64,000 nt of DNA from Lachnospiraceae bacterium (lineage in GTDB: Bacteria; Bacillota_A; Clostridia; Lachnospirales; Lachnospiraceae): NCBI GenBank assembly GCA_017482005.1, contig JAFUOI010000003.1, forward strand, positions 186,001-250,000. The letters run 5' to 3'. Of this stretch, positions 50,245 to 60,276 are shown piece after piece. The position numbers were made by a program, and so were the translations under genes. Under the pieces are notes generated by a model. It did not search any database. It was given only the letters and a program-made list of their open reading frames with translations, and was not told where the DNA came from. Numbering within the stretch: the first letter of the stretch is position 1; each line of letters starts with the position of its first letter.

Positions 50245-52245
50245 ATGGCAGAGGAAAAAATGACGACTGAAACAGACATGGTCGCCTATTATAAAGATCT
50301 GTATGAGAGAGAAAAAGAGAAAAATGAAAAACTGACGTATCGACTGGCAGACAGCAGAAGGGAAGTTGAGGATCTTAACCGGAAACTGAACAAAATCAAA
50401 GGATCCGTCTTTTGGAAACTTGCAAAGCCGTTTCGTGTTGTAATCAATTTCTTTATTGCCACAAAGAACCGCATTTTATGCCACGGAAACCCTAAAGGGA
50501 TCGCCAGAAAGCTTGTTAACAAATACCGCGAAAAGAAAGCGATTAAAATCCATGGTACCGGAAGTTTTCCGAGTGTGGCTGAGCGCAAGGAGCAGGAGGA
50601 GACAAAGTTTGATAAAGACATCAAGATCAGTATCCTTGTGCCGCTTTATAATACACCGGAGAAGTTTCTGCGGGAGATGATTGATTCGGTGCAGGCACAG
50701 ACCTACGGAGGATGGGAGCTCTGTCTGGCGGACGGCTCGGATGATGCCCATGCATTCGTGGGAGAAATCTGTCAAAAGTATTGCGAGGGAGATGCCCGTA
50801 TCGTTTATAAGAAATTAGAAAAGAACGAAGGGATTTCAGGCAATACAAACCGGTGCTATGAGATGGCAACCGGTGATTATATCGCGCTGTTTGACCATGA
50901 TGATCTTTTACATCCGAGTGTTTTGTACGAATATATGAAAGTAATCTGTCAGCAGAATGCAGATTATATCTATTGTGATGAGGCTACGTTTAAGGGCGGA
51001 AGTATCAATAACATGATTACCCTGCATTTCAAACCGGATTTTGCGCCGGACAATCTGCGGGCAAACAATTACATCTGCCATTTCAGCGTATTTGCAAAGG
51101 AACTTTTGGCGGATGGGGAACTGTTCCGCAGTCAGTTTGACGGCAGTCAGGATCATGATATGATTCTGCGCCTGACACAAAAGGCGAAGTGCATCGTGCA
51201 TGTTCCGAAGATTTTATACTATTGGCGTTCCCATAAGGGAAGTGTTGCATCCGGCATCGATGCCAAGACATATGCCATTGATGCAGCGAAGGGAGCCATT
51301 GCAGAACATTTAAAAAGTTTCGGATACAGCGGATTTGAGATTGAGAGTACGCGTGCGTTTGCGACAATCTTCCGCATCCGTTATTCGATTACTGCGCGCC
51401 CGAAGGTATCGATTGTCATTGCCAACAAGGATCATGTGGAAGATCTTTCCCGATGCGTGGAATCGATTATCAACGAGTCCACCTATGACAATTATGAGAT
51501 TATTGTTGTGGAAAATAACAGCGAGACACAGGAGATCCGCACATATTATGAGGAAATCAGCAAACATCCGAAAGTCCGTGTGGTGGAATACAAAGGACCG
51601 TTTAATTACTCTAAGATAAACAATCTCGGTGTTTCAAATGCAACCGGAGAGTATGTGCTTCTCCTTAACAATGATACACAGGTGATTACACCGAGTTGGA
51701 TAGAAGAGCTTTTGATGTACGGTCTGCGTGAGGATGTCGGTGTTGTGGGAGCAAAACTATACTATGATGACCGCACAATCCAGCATGCGGGAATTGTTAT
51801 CGGTCTCGGAGCACATCGCACGGCAGGACATACCCATTACCGGATTCCTGAGGCAAATGTAGGATACATGGGTAAACTGTGTTATGCACAGAATGTCACG
51901 GCAGTTACAGGTGCATGTATGCTTGTGAAGAAATCCCTTTATGAGGAGATCGGAGGGCTGGATGAAGAGTTTGCGGTGGCACTTAACGACGTGGACTTCT
52001 GCCTGAAAGTCAGAGAAAAAGGTCTCTTGAATATATTTACACCGTTTGCGGAACTGTACCACTTTGAATCCAAGTCCCGGGGATCAGATAAAGATGATGC
52101 GAGAGCTATCCGTTATCAGCAGGAATCCGACCGGTTTAAAGCAAAGTGGGAGAGCGTTCTTTCCAAAGGAGATCCGTATTATAACCCGAACTTTTCTCTG
52201 GATCATTCCGATTTCACCGTAAATTGGAAGCGGGCAAAGAAATAA
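50245..52245 (+). CDS. Two-domain GT2 glycosyltransferase (rhamnosyltransferase-like)
   Basis: 666 residues. An N-terminal coiled coil and SVFWKLAKPFR motif match the end of the previous protein. First GT-A domain: ISILVPLYNTPEKFLREMIDSV with YIALFDHDDLLHPSV. Second: VSIVIANKDHVEDLSRCVESI with YVLLLNNDTQVITPSWIEEL and ALNDVDFCLKVREKG. These are inverting GT2 features, common in rhamnan and O-antigen synthesis. Two active domains could add two different linkages. dTDP-rhamnose made by this locus is a likely donor. Confidence 0.9.
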   Translation: MAEEKMTTETDMVAYYKDLYEREKEKNEKLTYRLADSRREVEDLNRKLNKIKGSVFWKLAKPFRVVINFFIATKNRILCHGNPKGIARKLVNKYREKKAIKIHGTGSFPSVAERKEQEETKFDKDIKISILVPLYNTPEKFLREMIDSVQAQTYGGWELCLADGSDDAHAFVGEICQKYCEGDARIVYKKLEKNEGISGNTNRCYEMATGDYIALFDHDDLLHPSVLYEYMKVICQQNADYIYCDEATFKGGSINNMITLHFKPDFAPDNLRANNYICHFSVFAKELLADGELFRSQFDGSQDHDMILRLTQKAKCIVHVPKILYYWRSHKGSVASGIDAKTYAIDAAKGAIAEHLKSFGYSGFEIESTRAFATIFRIRYSITARPKVSIVIANKDHVEDLSRCVESIINESTYDNYEIIVVENNSETQEIRTYYEEISKHPKVRVVEYKGPFNYSKINNLGVSNATGEYVLLLNNDTQVITPSWIEELLMYGLREDVGVVGAKLYYDDRTIQHAGIVIGLGAHRTAGHTHYRIPEANVGYMGKLCYAQNVTAVTGACMLVKKSLYEEIGGLDEEFAVALNDVDFCLKVREKGLLNIFTPFAELYHFESKSRGSDKDDARAIRYQQESDRFKAKWESVLSKGDPYYNPNFSLDHSDFTVNWKRAKK

Positions 52246-52291
52246 ATATGTAACTATGCAATCATGCTTAGAAATAGGAGGATATGAAAAG

Positions 52292-54022
52292 ATGAGCTAC
52301 AAAGAAATGTTTGAATTTTGGTTACAGGATGACTATTTTGATCAGGAGACCAAAAATGAGCTTCTCGCCATTGCGGATAATGCAGAAGAAGTGGAAGACA
52401 GATTTTATAAGGATCTTGAGTTTGGTACCGGCGGTCTTCGCGGAGTTATCGGAGCGGGAACAAACCGTATGAATTTTTATACAGTTCGTAAAGCAACACA
52501 GGGTCTTGCAAATTATATTTTAAAACAGGGCAGTGCCGATATGGGTGTTGCAATTGCATATGATTCCAGACGTTTTTCGCCGGAATTTGCAAAAGAGGCA
52601 GCGCTTTGTCTTTGCGCTAACGGAATCAAAGCGTATTTGTTTGATGCACTTCGCCCGACACCGGAACTTTCTTTTGCCGTGCGCAAGCTTGGATGTACAG
52701 CAGGTATCGTTGTGACAGCCAGCCACAATCCGCCGGAGTACAACGGATACAAAGTGTATTGGGCAGACGGAGCTCAGGTGACATCTCCGAAAGATGTGGA
52801 AATTATCGAAGAAGTTAAAGCAGTAACAGATTATCATACAGTTAAGACGATGGATGAGGAGAAAGCAAAAGCAGATGGTCTTCTTACCATCATCGGAAAA
52901 GAGATCGACGATGCATATATGGTAGAGCTTAAAAAGCAGATTGTTCATCAGGACATTATCGATGAAGTATCGGATGAGCTTAAGATTGTGTATTCGCCTT
53001 TTAACGGAACAGGTCTTGTTCCGGTAAAACGCATTCTTTCCGAACTTGGATTCAAGAATGTCTATGTTGTAAAAGAGCAGGAAATGCCGGACCCGAATTT
53101 CACAACACTTGCATATCCGAATCCGGAAGATCCGGCAGCCTTCGAGCTTGCCATCAAGTTGGCAAAAGAAGTCGGAGCAGACATTATTCTTGCAACAGAT
53201 CCGGACGCGGACCGTCTCGGTGTGTATGCTCTTGATACAAAGAGCGGTGAATATGTTCCGTTTACGGGAAATATGTCGGGTATGCTTATTGCAGAGTATC
53301 TCCTGCGTGAGAAAAAAGCAACCGGTACAATGCCTGCAAACCCTGCGCTTGTGAAAACAATCGTGACAACAAACATGTCCGATGTGATTACAAAAGCATA
53401 CGATGTAAAACAGATTGAGGTTCTTACGGGATTTAAATATATCGGAGAGCAGATTAAGTGGTTCGAGGAGAACAACACATACAACTATGTATTCGGTCTT
53501 GAGGAAAGTTACGGATGTCTTGCGGGAACACATGCCCGTGACAAAGATGCAATCGTTGCCGTTATGTGTCTCTGTGAGGTGGCTGCTTACTGCAAGAAGA
53601 ACGGCATTACCCTTTGGGATCAGATGATTAAAGTATATGAAGAATACGGATACTTTAAAGAAGGACTTCACACAATCACAATGAAAGGTGTGACAGGAGC
53701 GCAGGCAATTAAGGATATCATGGCGGCACTCCGTGCAAATCCGATGAAAGAGCTTGCAGGACTTAAAGTTCTTAAAGTGCGTGACTATGATGTGAATGTT
53801 GTGACAGATATGGCAACCGGCGAGAAGTCAGAGACAGGACTTCCGAAGTCAAATGTACTTTATTTTGATCTTGAAAATGATTCATGGTGCTGTGCACGTC
53901 CTTCCGGAACAGAGCCTAAGATTAAGTTCTATATGGGTATCAAGGGAGAATCCCTTGCGGATGCGGATGCAAAACTTGAAGCGTTGAAAGAAGCGCTCAT
54001 CGCGTCCATTCCGGAAGTATAA
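52292..54022 (+). CDS. Phosphoglucomutase/phosphomannomutase (alpha-D-phosphohexomutase)
   Basis: 576 residues from ATG 52292. Catalytic serine loop TASHNPPEYNGYKVYW, metal loop DPDADRLGVY, sugar-binding FGLEESYGCL and phosphate-binding RPSGTEPKIKFYMG are all intact. It interconverts hexose-6-phosphate and hexose-1-phosphate in the cytosol, feeding RfbA (glucose-1-phosphate) and perhaps ManC (mannose-1-phosphate). An earlier in-frame ATG at 52256 is not well placed relative to the AGGAGG. Confidence 0.94.
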   Translation: MSYKEMFEFWLQDDYFDQETKNELLAIADNAEEVEDRFYKDLEFGTGGLRGVIGAGTNRMNFYTVRKATQGLANYILKQGSADMGVAIAYDSRRFSPEFAKEAALCLCANGIKAYLFDALRPTPELSFAVRKLGCTAGIVVTASHNPPEYNGYKVYWADGAQVTSPKDVEIIEEVKAVTDYHTVKTMDEEKAKADGLLTIIGKEIDDAYMVELKKQIVHQDIIDEVSDELKIVYSPFNGTGLVPVKRILSELGFKNVYVVKEQEMPDPNFTTLAYPNPEDPAAFELAIKLAKEVGADIILATDPDADRLGVYALDTKSGEYVPFTGNMSGMLIAEYLLREKKATGTMPANPALVKTIVTTNMSDVITKAYDVKQIEVLTGFKYIGEQIKWFEENNTYNYVFGLEESYGCLAGTHARDKDAIVAVMCLCEVAAYCKKNGITLWDQMIKVYEEYGYFKEGLHTITMKGVTGAQAIKDIMAALRANPMKELAGLKVLKVRDYDVNVVTDMATGEKSETGLPKSNVLYFDLENDSWCCARPSGTEPKIKFYMGIKGESLADADAKLEALKEALIASIPEV

Positions 54023-54042
54023 AAGAAGGAGAGTTATCTTTC

Positions 54043-54498
54043 ATGAACAAACTGATGGAACAAATTATGAAATTCGGCGTAGTCGGTGTTGTTTGTTTTT
54101 TCATTGATTTTATTATTACAATGGTTGTTTCTACCCTGCTTCGCTCGCAGGCAGGGATGGAAACAGGAACAGCAGCGCTGGTCGGTGCCTTTTTCGGTTT
54201 TACGATTTCCGTGATTATCAACTATCTTCTTTCCATGAAATATGTGTTCGTGCGCAAAGAGGAAATGGACCGGAAGAAAGAGTTTATTATTTTCACGATT
54301 CTCAGTCTTATCGGACTTGGGATTCATGAAGTAATCATTATAGTATCCATTGATGTGATTTACGAGAATTGGCTATGGCTGAAAGGATTTATTTCTCCGA
54401 CGCTGGCGACAGCCGGTGCAAAAATCTTTGCAACGGGTATTGTAATGATTTACAATTTTGTTACACGTAAAAAGTTTTTGGAACAAAAAGAGGATTAA
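54043..54498 (+). CDS. GtrA-like membrane protein
   Basis: 151 residues with four membrane segments: FGVVGVVCFFIDFIITMVVS, ALVGAFFGFTISVIINYLLS and two further ones, ending FVTRKKFLEQ. GtrA family proteins are thought to flip or bind polyprenyl-linked monosaccharides. Its neighbours, a GT2 enzyme of the polyprenyl-phosphate type and a flippase-like protein, support that role. Confidence 0.85.
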   Translation: MNKLMEQIMKFGVVGVVCFFIDFIITMVVSTLLRSQAGMETGTAALVGAFFGFTISVIINYLLSMKYVFVRKEEMDRKKEFIIFTILSLIGLGIHEVIIIVSIDVIYENWLWLKGFISPTLATAGAKIFATGIVMIYNFVTRKKFLEQKED

Positions 54499-54501
54499 AG
54501 T

Positions 54502-55296
54502 ATGGACAAGAAAATGATGTTATTTATCCCGGCATATAACTGCGAAAAACAGATAGTGCGTGTACTTGCACAGCTTGATGAGGAAGTATTGCCGTATTTT
54601 GAGGAAATTCTTGTTGTAAACAACAGAAGTACGGACCAAACGGAAAAGGCGGTACTGGATTATTTAAAAGAAAATCCGTCCCTTCCTGTGAAACTTATGA
54701 GAAATGATGATAATTACGGTCTCGGCGGTTCGCAGAAAATGGCATTCGGATATGCGGTGGATCACGGATATGATTATGTGTGCATGCTGCATGGTGATGA
54801 TCAGGGAGATATCCACGATTTTATTCCGATGTTGGAAAAGAAAATCTATCAAAAGCATGACTGTGTGCTCGGTGCGCGATTTATGAGAGGCTCACGCCTG
54901 GAGGGATATTCTACATTCCGTACCTTCGGAAATGTGGTATATAATTTCATTTTTGCGTTTATTACGAGACAGAGAATTTTTGATTTGGGAAGCGGATTGA
55001 ATATGTACAGCACGGAAATGCTCAAAGACAGATTTTTTGAAAAGTTTCCGGACAATCTCATGTTCAATTACGTGATGATTCTTGCCTCCCATTACTATAA
55101 ACATGATATCATTTTCTACCCGGTATCATGGAGAGAGGATGATCAGGTTTCCAATGTGAAGATGATGAATCAGGCGATCAACGTTTTGAAAATGGCATTT
55201 TCATATATGTTTAACAAAGAAGTAATCAAACAGGAATACAGAGAGGTATCCCGCGAGGGATATACCTGTCAGCAGATAACAGAGATTGAAGAATAA
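54502..55296 (+). CDS. GT2 glycosyltransferase, polyprenyl-phosphate sugar synthase-like
   Basis: 264 residues. MMLFIPAYNCEKQIVRVLAQL, VVNNRSTDQTEKAV, YVCMLHGDDQGDIHDFIPML and LGARFMRGSRLEGYS are the DPM1/GtrB-like GT-A marks; the HGDDQGD replaces the usual DADLQHP. There are no C-terminal membrane segments. It probably loads a sugar onto a polyprenyl phosphate for use outside the membrane together with the GtrA-like protein 4 bp upstream. Confidence 0.85.
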   Translation: MDKKMMLFIPAYNCEKQIVRVLAQLDEEVLPYFEEILVVNNRSTDQTEKAVLDYLKENPSLPVKLMRNDDNYGLGGSQKMAFGYAVDHGYDYVCMLHGDDQGDIHDFIPMLEKKIYQKHDCVLGARFMRGSRLEGYSTFRTFGNVVYNFIFAFITRQRIFDLGSGLNMYSTEMLKDRFFEKFPDNLMFNYVMILASHYYKHDIIFYPVSWREDDQVSNVKMMNQAINVLKMAFSYMFNKEVIKQEYREVSREGYTCQQITEIEE

Positions 55297-55308
55297 CAGG
55301 TGTTTTCA

Positions 55309-56067
55309 ATGGTTTTGTGGACGATAGTGATTGTTCTTGGATTTATGGCAGTACATTTATTTAAAATGGCCAGATTGTATCTGGTGCTCATGGAGCATAA
55401 GATTTCATTCGGACGCTTTATTTTACTGTATTTCAGGACAACTTTTATTAATTTAATAATCCCGTTTAAACTGGGGGAAGTGTACCGTGTGGAGGAAATT
55501 GCACGTGAGACAAGAGTTTGGCAGGTAGGACTTCTCAGTGTATTGGTAGACCGTTATTTTGACACGGTTGCGCTGTTTATGCTGCTTTTGCCGTTTGATC
55601 TGTTTTTTCGTGGACAGTTGTCTGTGATTACAGTAGTATTTTTGGCAATTATTGTCATTGTTGCACTTTTGTATCTGGCAGTTCCCTCAAGTTATACGTA
55701 CTTAAACCGGTATCTTATTATGAAAAAATCTTCGTCCCGCTCTTTGGCAGCGCTGAAAAGCCTGGATGTTGTAAAGAAGTGGTATGATTTTGCGAAAGAC
55801 CTGATTTCAGGAAGATACGCACTTATTGTTGCAGCATCACTTATGGGCTGGATAAGTGAAGTTGTAGCCCTCAAGGCTCTTGCATCCTTTAAAGGCCTTC
55901 AATTCGGATTCGGTGATTTTGCTTCCTACATAGAAGCGATCTTTATGAACGGAAACAGTCAGATTTTGACGATCTATACAGGAACGACGGCATTTGCATT
56001 TTTGGTACTGACCGTAATCGGTTATGTGGTTGCACTGTGCCTGAGAGGAAGAAGGGGTAGAAGATGA
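55309..56067 (+). CDS. Flippase-like membrane protein (LPG synthase TM / UPF0104 type)
   Basis: 252 residues from ATG 55309 (a GTG at 55300 adds three). About seven membrane segments. FKMARLYLVLM, RTTFINLIIPFKLGEVYRVEEIA and LLSVLVDRYFDTVALFMLLL match the family whose members include lysylphosphatidylglycerol synthase membrane domains and proposed lipid-linked sugar flippases. Its stop overlaps the next start (ATGA). Confidence 0.8.
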   Translation: MVLWTIVIVLGFMAVHLFKMARLYLVLMEHKISFGRFILLYFRTTFINLIIPFKLGEVYRVEEIARETRVWQVGLLSVLVDRYFDTVALFMLLLPFDLFFRGQLSVITVVFLAIIVIVALLYLAVPSSYTYLNRYLIMKKSSSRSLAALKSLDVVKKWYDFAKDLISGRYALIVAASLMGWISEVVALKALASFKGLQFGFGDFASYIEAIFMNGNSQILTIYTGTTAFAFLVLTVIGYVVALCLRGRRGRR

Positions 56068-57518
56068 AAAAAATAATCGTTGTTTATGATGACAGTTTTA
56101 AACCGGGGAAAGAAATACGTACCATCACCGGTGATAAGACATACGGAGAGACGATTTTTAAAAGAGTTACATTGAAGAATCGTATGAAGGAAGAGATTGC
56201 AAAGAACAAATCGGTTCTTTCGATGCTTTTCCTGTCAGATGGAAATGATGGAGAAAAATTAAAAAAAGATTTAATTTCTGCAACGAACGATCCTGAAAAC
56301 ACTTCGGTTGTTTATCTTTACTCTAATTACGGATTGGCGGATACGAAGGAATTCCAAAATCTGCTGACGAAAGCGTGTTATATTAACGGGCAGTATGTTG
56401 CTGTTTGCGGGGAAAAACCTGCGGCAGTTCTTATACCGGACGTAAAAGGATGCCTTGGTCAGATGGAACTTCTGCAGAGCAGAAAAGTGACGGGAGACCG
56501 GATTGAAACAGAAGCATTTATGGATTTGTCCCGGTTGGGGAATTTTCTGGCGTTCATTACCAGCGGATTTGATGCAAGATTTTTCAATGCCCTTGCAGGT
56601 GATGAATATACGGTGACAAAACGATCCACCAAGATAGAGAAAATTAAATCGGAATATAATTTCTACTACCTTTTGCCGGAAAATATGAAGATGTGGTTTG
56701 TAATGCCTTATGATTACAAGGAAGATAAAGACGGTGCTTCTTATACAATGGAGCGTTTTCATATGACGGATATTGCCATAAGATTTGTCCATGGGGCAGT
56801 CAGTACCGATGAACTGGCGGATATTTTGGATAAGCTGTTTTATTTTGTAAAGCTTCGTAAAACTATATCAGTGGATGAGAAGAAGGCGGCGGAAGTTGCA
56901 ACAGAACTTTATCTTACCAAACTGCAGGAGCGTATGGCAGACTTGAAAAAGCTTCCGCAGTATGCACAGTTTGATGCTCTGATCGGTATGGGAACGGATT
57001 ACGACAATATTGATCAGATTGTGGAGCATTATATCCGTTTGTACGATAAGGTGACAAAAGCATATCCTGAAAAAGAGAAAAAGCTTGCAGTCGGTCACGG
57101 GGACCTCTGCTTTTCCAATATTTTATACAGCAGGGAGGCAAACCTGTTAAAGCTCATTGACCCTAAGGGAGCGCTTGTGGAGGAGGATCTTTATACGGAT
57201 CCGTATTACGACCTTGCCAAGTTGTCCCATTCCATCTGCGGTTGCTATGATTTCTTTAACAGCGGTCTGTATCAGATTACAATGGACAGGGATATGAAAA
57301 TCCGTCTTTCCGTTGACACGGATCCGCAGCCGTATATGGATGTTTTCAAGGGATATCTGGAGAAAAACGGTTACAGTTATACAAAAGTACGTTTATATGA
57401 GGCGAGTTTATTCCTTTCCATGCTGCCATATCATATGGATCAGCCGGGTAAGGTATTCGGCTTTATATTAAACGCAATTCGCATTTTAGAGGAGATAGAA
57501 GAATGTACAAAGAGTTAA
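56064..57518 (+). CDS. APH/choline-kinase-like phosphotransferase
   Basis: 484 residues. The C-terminal half has the kinase catalytic motif LAVGHGDLCFSNILYS and the metal-binding LKLIDPKGALVEEDLYTDP; the N-terminal half (~1-200) is an unassigned alpha/beta domain. Similar proteins are annotated as capsular biosynthesis proteins. With the overlapping HAD gene and the nucleotidyltransferase at 61029 it may phosphorylate and activate a glycan substituent. The substrate is unknown. Confidence 0.7.
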   Translation: MKKIIVVYDDSFKPGKEIRTITGDKTYGETIFKRVTLKNRMKEEIAKNKSVLSMLFLSDGNDGEKLKKDLISATNDPENTSVVYLYSNYGLADTKEFQNLLTKACYINGQYVAVCGEKPAAVLIPDVKGCLGQMELLQSRKVTGDRIETEAFMDLSRLGNFLAFITSGFDARFFNALAGDEYTVTKRSTKIEKIKSEYNFYYLLPENMKMWFVMPYDYKEDKDGASYTMERFHMTDIAIRFVHGAVSTDELADILDKLFYFVKLRKTISVDEKKAAEVATELYLTKLQERMADLKKLPQYAQFDALIGMGTDYDNIDQIVEHYIRLYDKVTKAYPEKEKKLAVGHGDLCFSNILYSREANLLKLIDPKGALVEEDLYTDPYYDLAKLSHSICGCYDFFNSGLYQITMDRDMKIRLSVDTDPQPYMDVFKGYLEKNGYSYTKVRLYEASLFLSMLPYHMDQPGKVFGFILNAIRILEEIEECTKS

Positions 57519-57901
57519 CATTTTGCTTTGATATCGACGGAACGATCTGTCCGATTAAACGAAAAGACCAGGAATATATCGATTTGGTGCCGTTTCCGGA
57601 AATGGTTTCCAAAATTCGTGAATATAAAGATGGGGGAGCAAAGATTGTTCTTTTTACATCACGTAATATGAACAGTTATAACGGAAATATCGGAATGATC
57701 AATGCCAATACTGCAAAAGTGTTGTTGCAGTGGCTGGACAAATGGGATATTCCGTATGATGAAATCGTATACGGAAAACCGTGGCCGGGTCATAAGGGTT
57801 TTTATGTGGATGACCGCACAATCCGTCCCAACGAGTTCCTTTCCTGTACCGTGGATGAGATGGACGCACTTTGCAGGGGAAGTCGTTGCACAGAGGAGTA
57901 A
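57503..57901 (+). CDS. HAD-family phosphatase, capsule-type
   Basis: 132 residues. Motif I FDIDGTICP, motif II FTSRNM, motif III Lys in YGKPW and motif IV DDRT are all visible; there is no cap domain, typical of small HAD enzymes in capsule loci. It overlaps the kinase-like gene by 16 bp, so their products are likely needed together. It probably dephosphorylates a sugar or alditol phosphate intermediate. Confidence 0.85.
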   Translation: MYKELTFCFDIDGTICPIKRKDQEYIDLVPFPEMVSKIREYKDGGAKIVLFTSRNMNSYNGNIGMINANTAKVLLQWLDKWDIPYDEIVYGKPWPGHKGFYVDDRTIRPNEFLSCTVDEMDALCRGSRCTEE

Positions 57902-57904
57902 AAA

Positions 57905-59518
57905 ATGAGAAAATGGCTGCTTGCACTTAGCGGAGCGGGGCTGCTGATTGTAAGCCTGGTATGTAGTCTGTTTATAGAAGAAAACAGAATGAATATACGG
58001 GTGATCAGCGCAGACAGGGCTCAAAAAATTGAAGAAATGCCGGTTATGCAGTCAGAACCAATGGAATTTGAACTGAAATTTGCCGGAGAAGCACTTGCCT
58101 ATGATTCTGCCGGCAAAACTTTTTTCCTGCCTGTGTCTATGGAGAATACAGAGTGGGAAAAGGGAAGCTTTGAGGCAACAGGGGGCGCGGAGATTCTGTT
58201 TTCGGAGGATTTTACAAAGGAAGACAAGCTTTCTTTGCTTTCTCAAAACAGGGCAATACCATTCTATGCGGTATCCGAAAGCGGTTATGCAAAGTACAAT
58301 CTGCTTTTGACGGGACTTCCTGTACTTAGCTTTTGGGGAACGGAGCAGGTGACGGAAAATGGTGAGCCTTTGTTTGAGATGTCGCTGTATGATACGTCCC
58401 ATTCCGGTAATTGGGTGACAAGCTGTCTTACGACAAGTACCCTTCGCGGAAATACCAGTTTAAATTATGAGAAAAAAAGTCTCCGCCTAAAGTTAAAGGA
58501 ACGGACAGACGACGGCAGTTATAAAAAAGAAAATAAAAATCTGCTTGGCATCCGGGAAGATGATGACTGGATATTAAACAGTTTATATGCGGATAATTCA
58601 AGGATTCGTGATAAGCTTGCCATGGAGCTTTGGCACGAAGTCGGAGCAAAGGAAAATCCATACGGAAAGAGTTTCGGTGTTACCGGAGAGTACGTTGAGG
58701 TGCTTATTAACGGAGGATATGCGGGACTGTATCTGCTTACGCATCCGGTCGACCGCAAGCAGCTGGGAATGGACAGTGTTTCATCACAGACAGCGGCGGG
58801 GGCCGATGTAGTCGAGCGCATTTATAAGAAGAAATATTCGGCATCGTGGTTGGAGCAGGATTTTGTGGGGGATTTACCCGATCCTAATCAGCAGGATTAC
58901 CGTGGAGGGTTTTATCTGAAGGGGGATAGAATCCTGGGCAATGAAGAAGAGTGGGAGCCGCTTCGCAATCTGGCTGCCTGTATAGAGGCGGAGGATGAAG
59001 TTTTTTCCGCACAGATCGGGGATTTGGCGGATGTTTCCAATATTTTGGACAATTGGCTCTTTTTTCAGGCAATTGCCGGATTTGATAATGAAAATAAAAA
59101 CGTATATTATGTGTCGCGAAGTAAAGACGGAGAAGCTTACGGTTATTTTATTCCGTGGGATATGAATATCTGTTTCGGGGCGCTGTATGCGGATAATCCA
59201 TATTATTGCACGGAAACGATGAAAGAACTGCGCACAATTATAGCGTTTCAGCCGGGGCTTCGCCTGGTGGAGCTGGATGTGGACGGCTCTCGGAATCTTG
59301 TCCGGAATAAATGGCAGTTGTGGAGGAACGAGACCTTTGCAACGGAGAGTATCTGCGGCCGCATGGATGCGCTGATGACACAGTTGGTGGATTCGGGAGC
59401 CATGCAGCGTGAGATGCAACGCTGGCCGGAAGGAAATGCAGATCCGGATATTTCGTTTATGAAGGAGTTTGCAAAGCAAAGACTGGAGTTTCTCGATAAC
59501 TATGTAGAGAATCTGTAA
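57905..59518 (+). CDS. CotH-family protein
   Basis: 537 residues. N-terminal signal anchor (WLLALSGAGLLIVSLVCSLFI), then the CotH domain: LRGNTSLNYEKKSLRLKLKE, DDDWILNSLYADNSRIRDKLAMELW, YVEVLINGGYAGLYLLTHPVD and YFIPWDMNICFG (the metal-binding Asp). CotH proteins are atypical kinases known from Bacillus spore coat. Here it is exported and followed by VTC and DUF4956 genes, a combination seen in many bacteria. Substrate unknown. Confidence 0.87.
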   Translation: MRKWLLALSGAGLLIVSLVCSLFIEENRMNIRVISADRAQKIEEMPVMQSEPMEFELKFAGEALAYDSAGKTFFLPVSMENTEWEKGSFEATGGAEILFSEDFTKEDKLSLLSQNRAIPFYAVSESGYAKYNLLLTGLPVLSFWGTEQVTENGEPLFEMSLYDTSHSGNWVTSCLTTSTLRGNTSLNYEKKSLRLKLKERTDDGSYKKENKNLLGIREDDDWILNSLYADNSRIRDKLAMELWHEVGAKENPYGKSFGVTGEYVEVLINGGYAGLYLLTHPVDRKQLGMDSVSSQTAAGADVVERIYKKKYSASWLEQDFVGDLPDPNQQDYRGGFYLKGDRILGNEEEWEPLRNLAACIEAEDEVFSAQIGDLADVSNILDNWLFFQAIAGFDNENKNVYYVSRSKDGEAYGYFIPWDMNICFGALYADNPYYCTETMKELRTIIAFQPGLRLVELDVDGSRNLVRNKWQLWRNETFATESICGRMDALMTQLVDSGAMQREMQRWPEGNADPDISFMKEFAKQRLEFLDNYVENL

Positions 59519-59577
59519 AACGGCAGTGGCGTGCGAAAGCCGTCACGGACAGAGACAGAGACGGAAAGCGGTCGGAT

Positions 59578-60276
59578 ATGAAAAAAAGCAGACATGAATA
59601 CAAATTTCAGATAGATGAGAAGGATATTGTCCTGCTGCGTGCCCGCATTGGGGGAGTTATGCGGAAGGATTCCCACGTGACGGAACAGGGGTATTATCAT
59701 ATCCGCAGTATTTATTTTGATGACATTGCGGACACGTGTTATACGCAGAACGAGGCAGGAACAGATCCGAGGGCAAAATACCGGATTCGCATATATAATG
59801 CATCCGATGCAAGTATACGCCTTGAAAAAAAGGTCAAGCAAAACGGAATGACACGCAAGTATTCCGTGCCGCTGACCCGGGAGCAGGCGGAGATCCTGAT
59901 TGCAGGAAAGCTGCTCTCCATGGATGCGGAGATGTTTGAGAGTTATCCTGAACTTTTAAAACAATTTCTGATTCTTATGAAGACGAGACATATGCAGCCG
60001 AAGGTTATGGTCGTTTATGACCGCGTTCCTTATGTGGATCCGCGGGGAAATGTCAGAGTGACATTTGACCGGAATATTGCGGCTTCTACGGATTATTCCC
60101 GGTTTTTTGAACAGGATCTGATGAAAGAACCGATTCTGCCGACGGGAATTCATCTGATGGAAGTAAAGTATGATGAGTATTTGCCGGCGTATATTAAGTC
60201 CCGACTCGATATCGGACATTTGAGACAGACAACGTTTTCAAAATATTATTTGTGCAGAAAGAGGAAAAAAATATGA
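59578..60276 (+). CDS. VTC-domain polyphosphate polymerase-like protein
   Basis: 232 residues, mostly one VTC domain: RHEYKFQIDEKDIVLLRARI, YYHIRSIYFDD, YRIRIYNASDASIRLEKKVK, VYDRVPYVDPRGNVRVTFD, HLMEVKYDEYLP and LRQTTFSKYYLCRK. The basic and acidic residues lining the tunnel in this family appear kept. In yeast Vtc4 this domain makes polyphosphate from ATP. Its start is overlapped by no gene, but its stop overlaps the next start (ATGA). Confidence 0.87.
   Translation: MKKSRHEYKFQIDEKDIVLLRARIGGVMRKDSHVTEQGYYHIRSIYFDDIADTCYTQNEAGTDPRAKYRIRIYNASDASIRLEKKVKQNGMTRKYSVPLTREQAEILIAGKLLSMDAEMFESYPELLKQFLILMKTRHMQPKVMVVYDRVPYVDPRGNVRVTFDRNIAASTDYSRFFEQDLMKEPILPTGIHLMEVKYDEYLPAYIKSRLDIGHLRQTTFSKYYLCRKRKKI

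Noticed and set aside
52520..53671. Long antisense reading frames opposite host genes (for example here, and at 1662-2597, 11347-12243, 60516-61454)
   Set aside because: They lie fully opposite well-supported conserved genes, lack RBS and have Cys/His/Ile-rich, low-complexity products.
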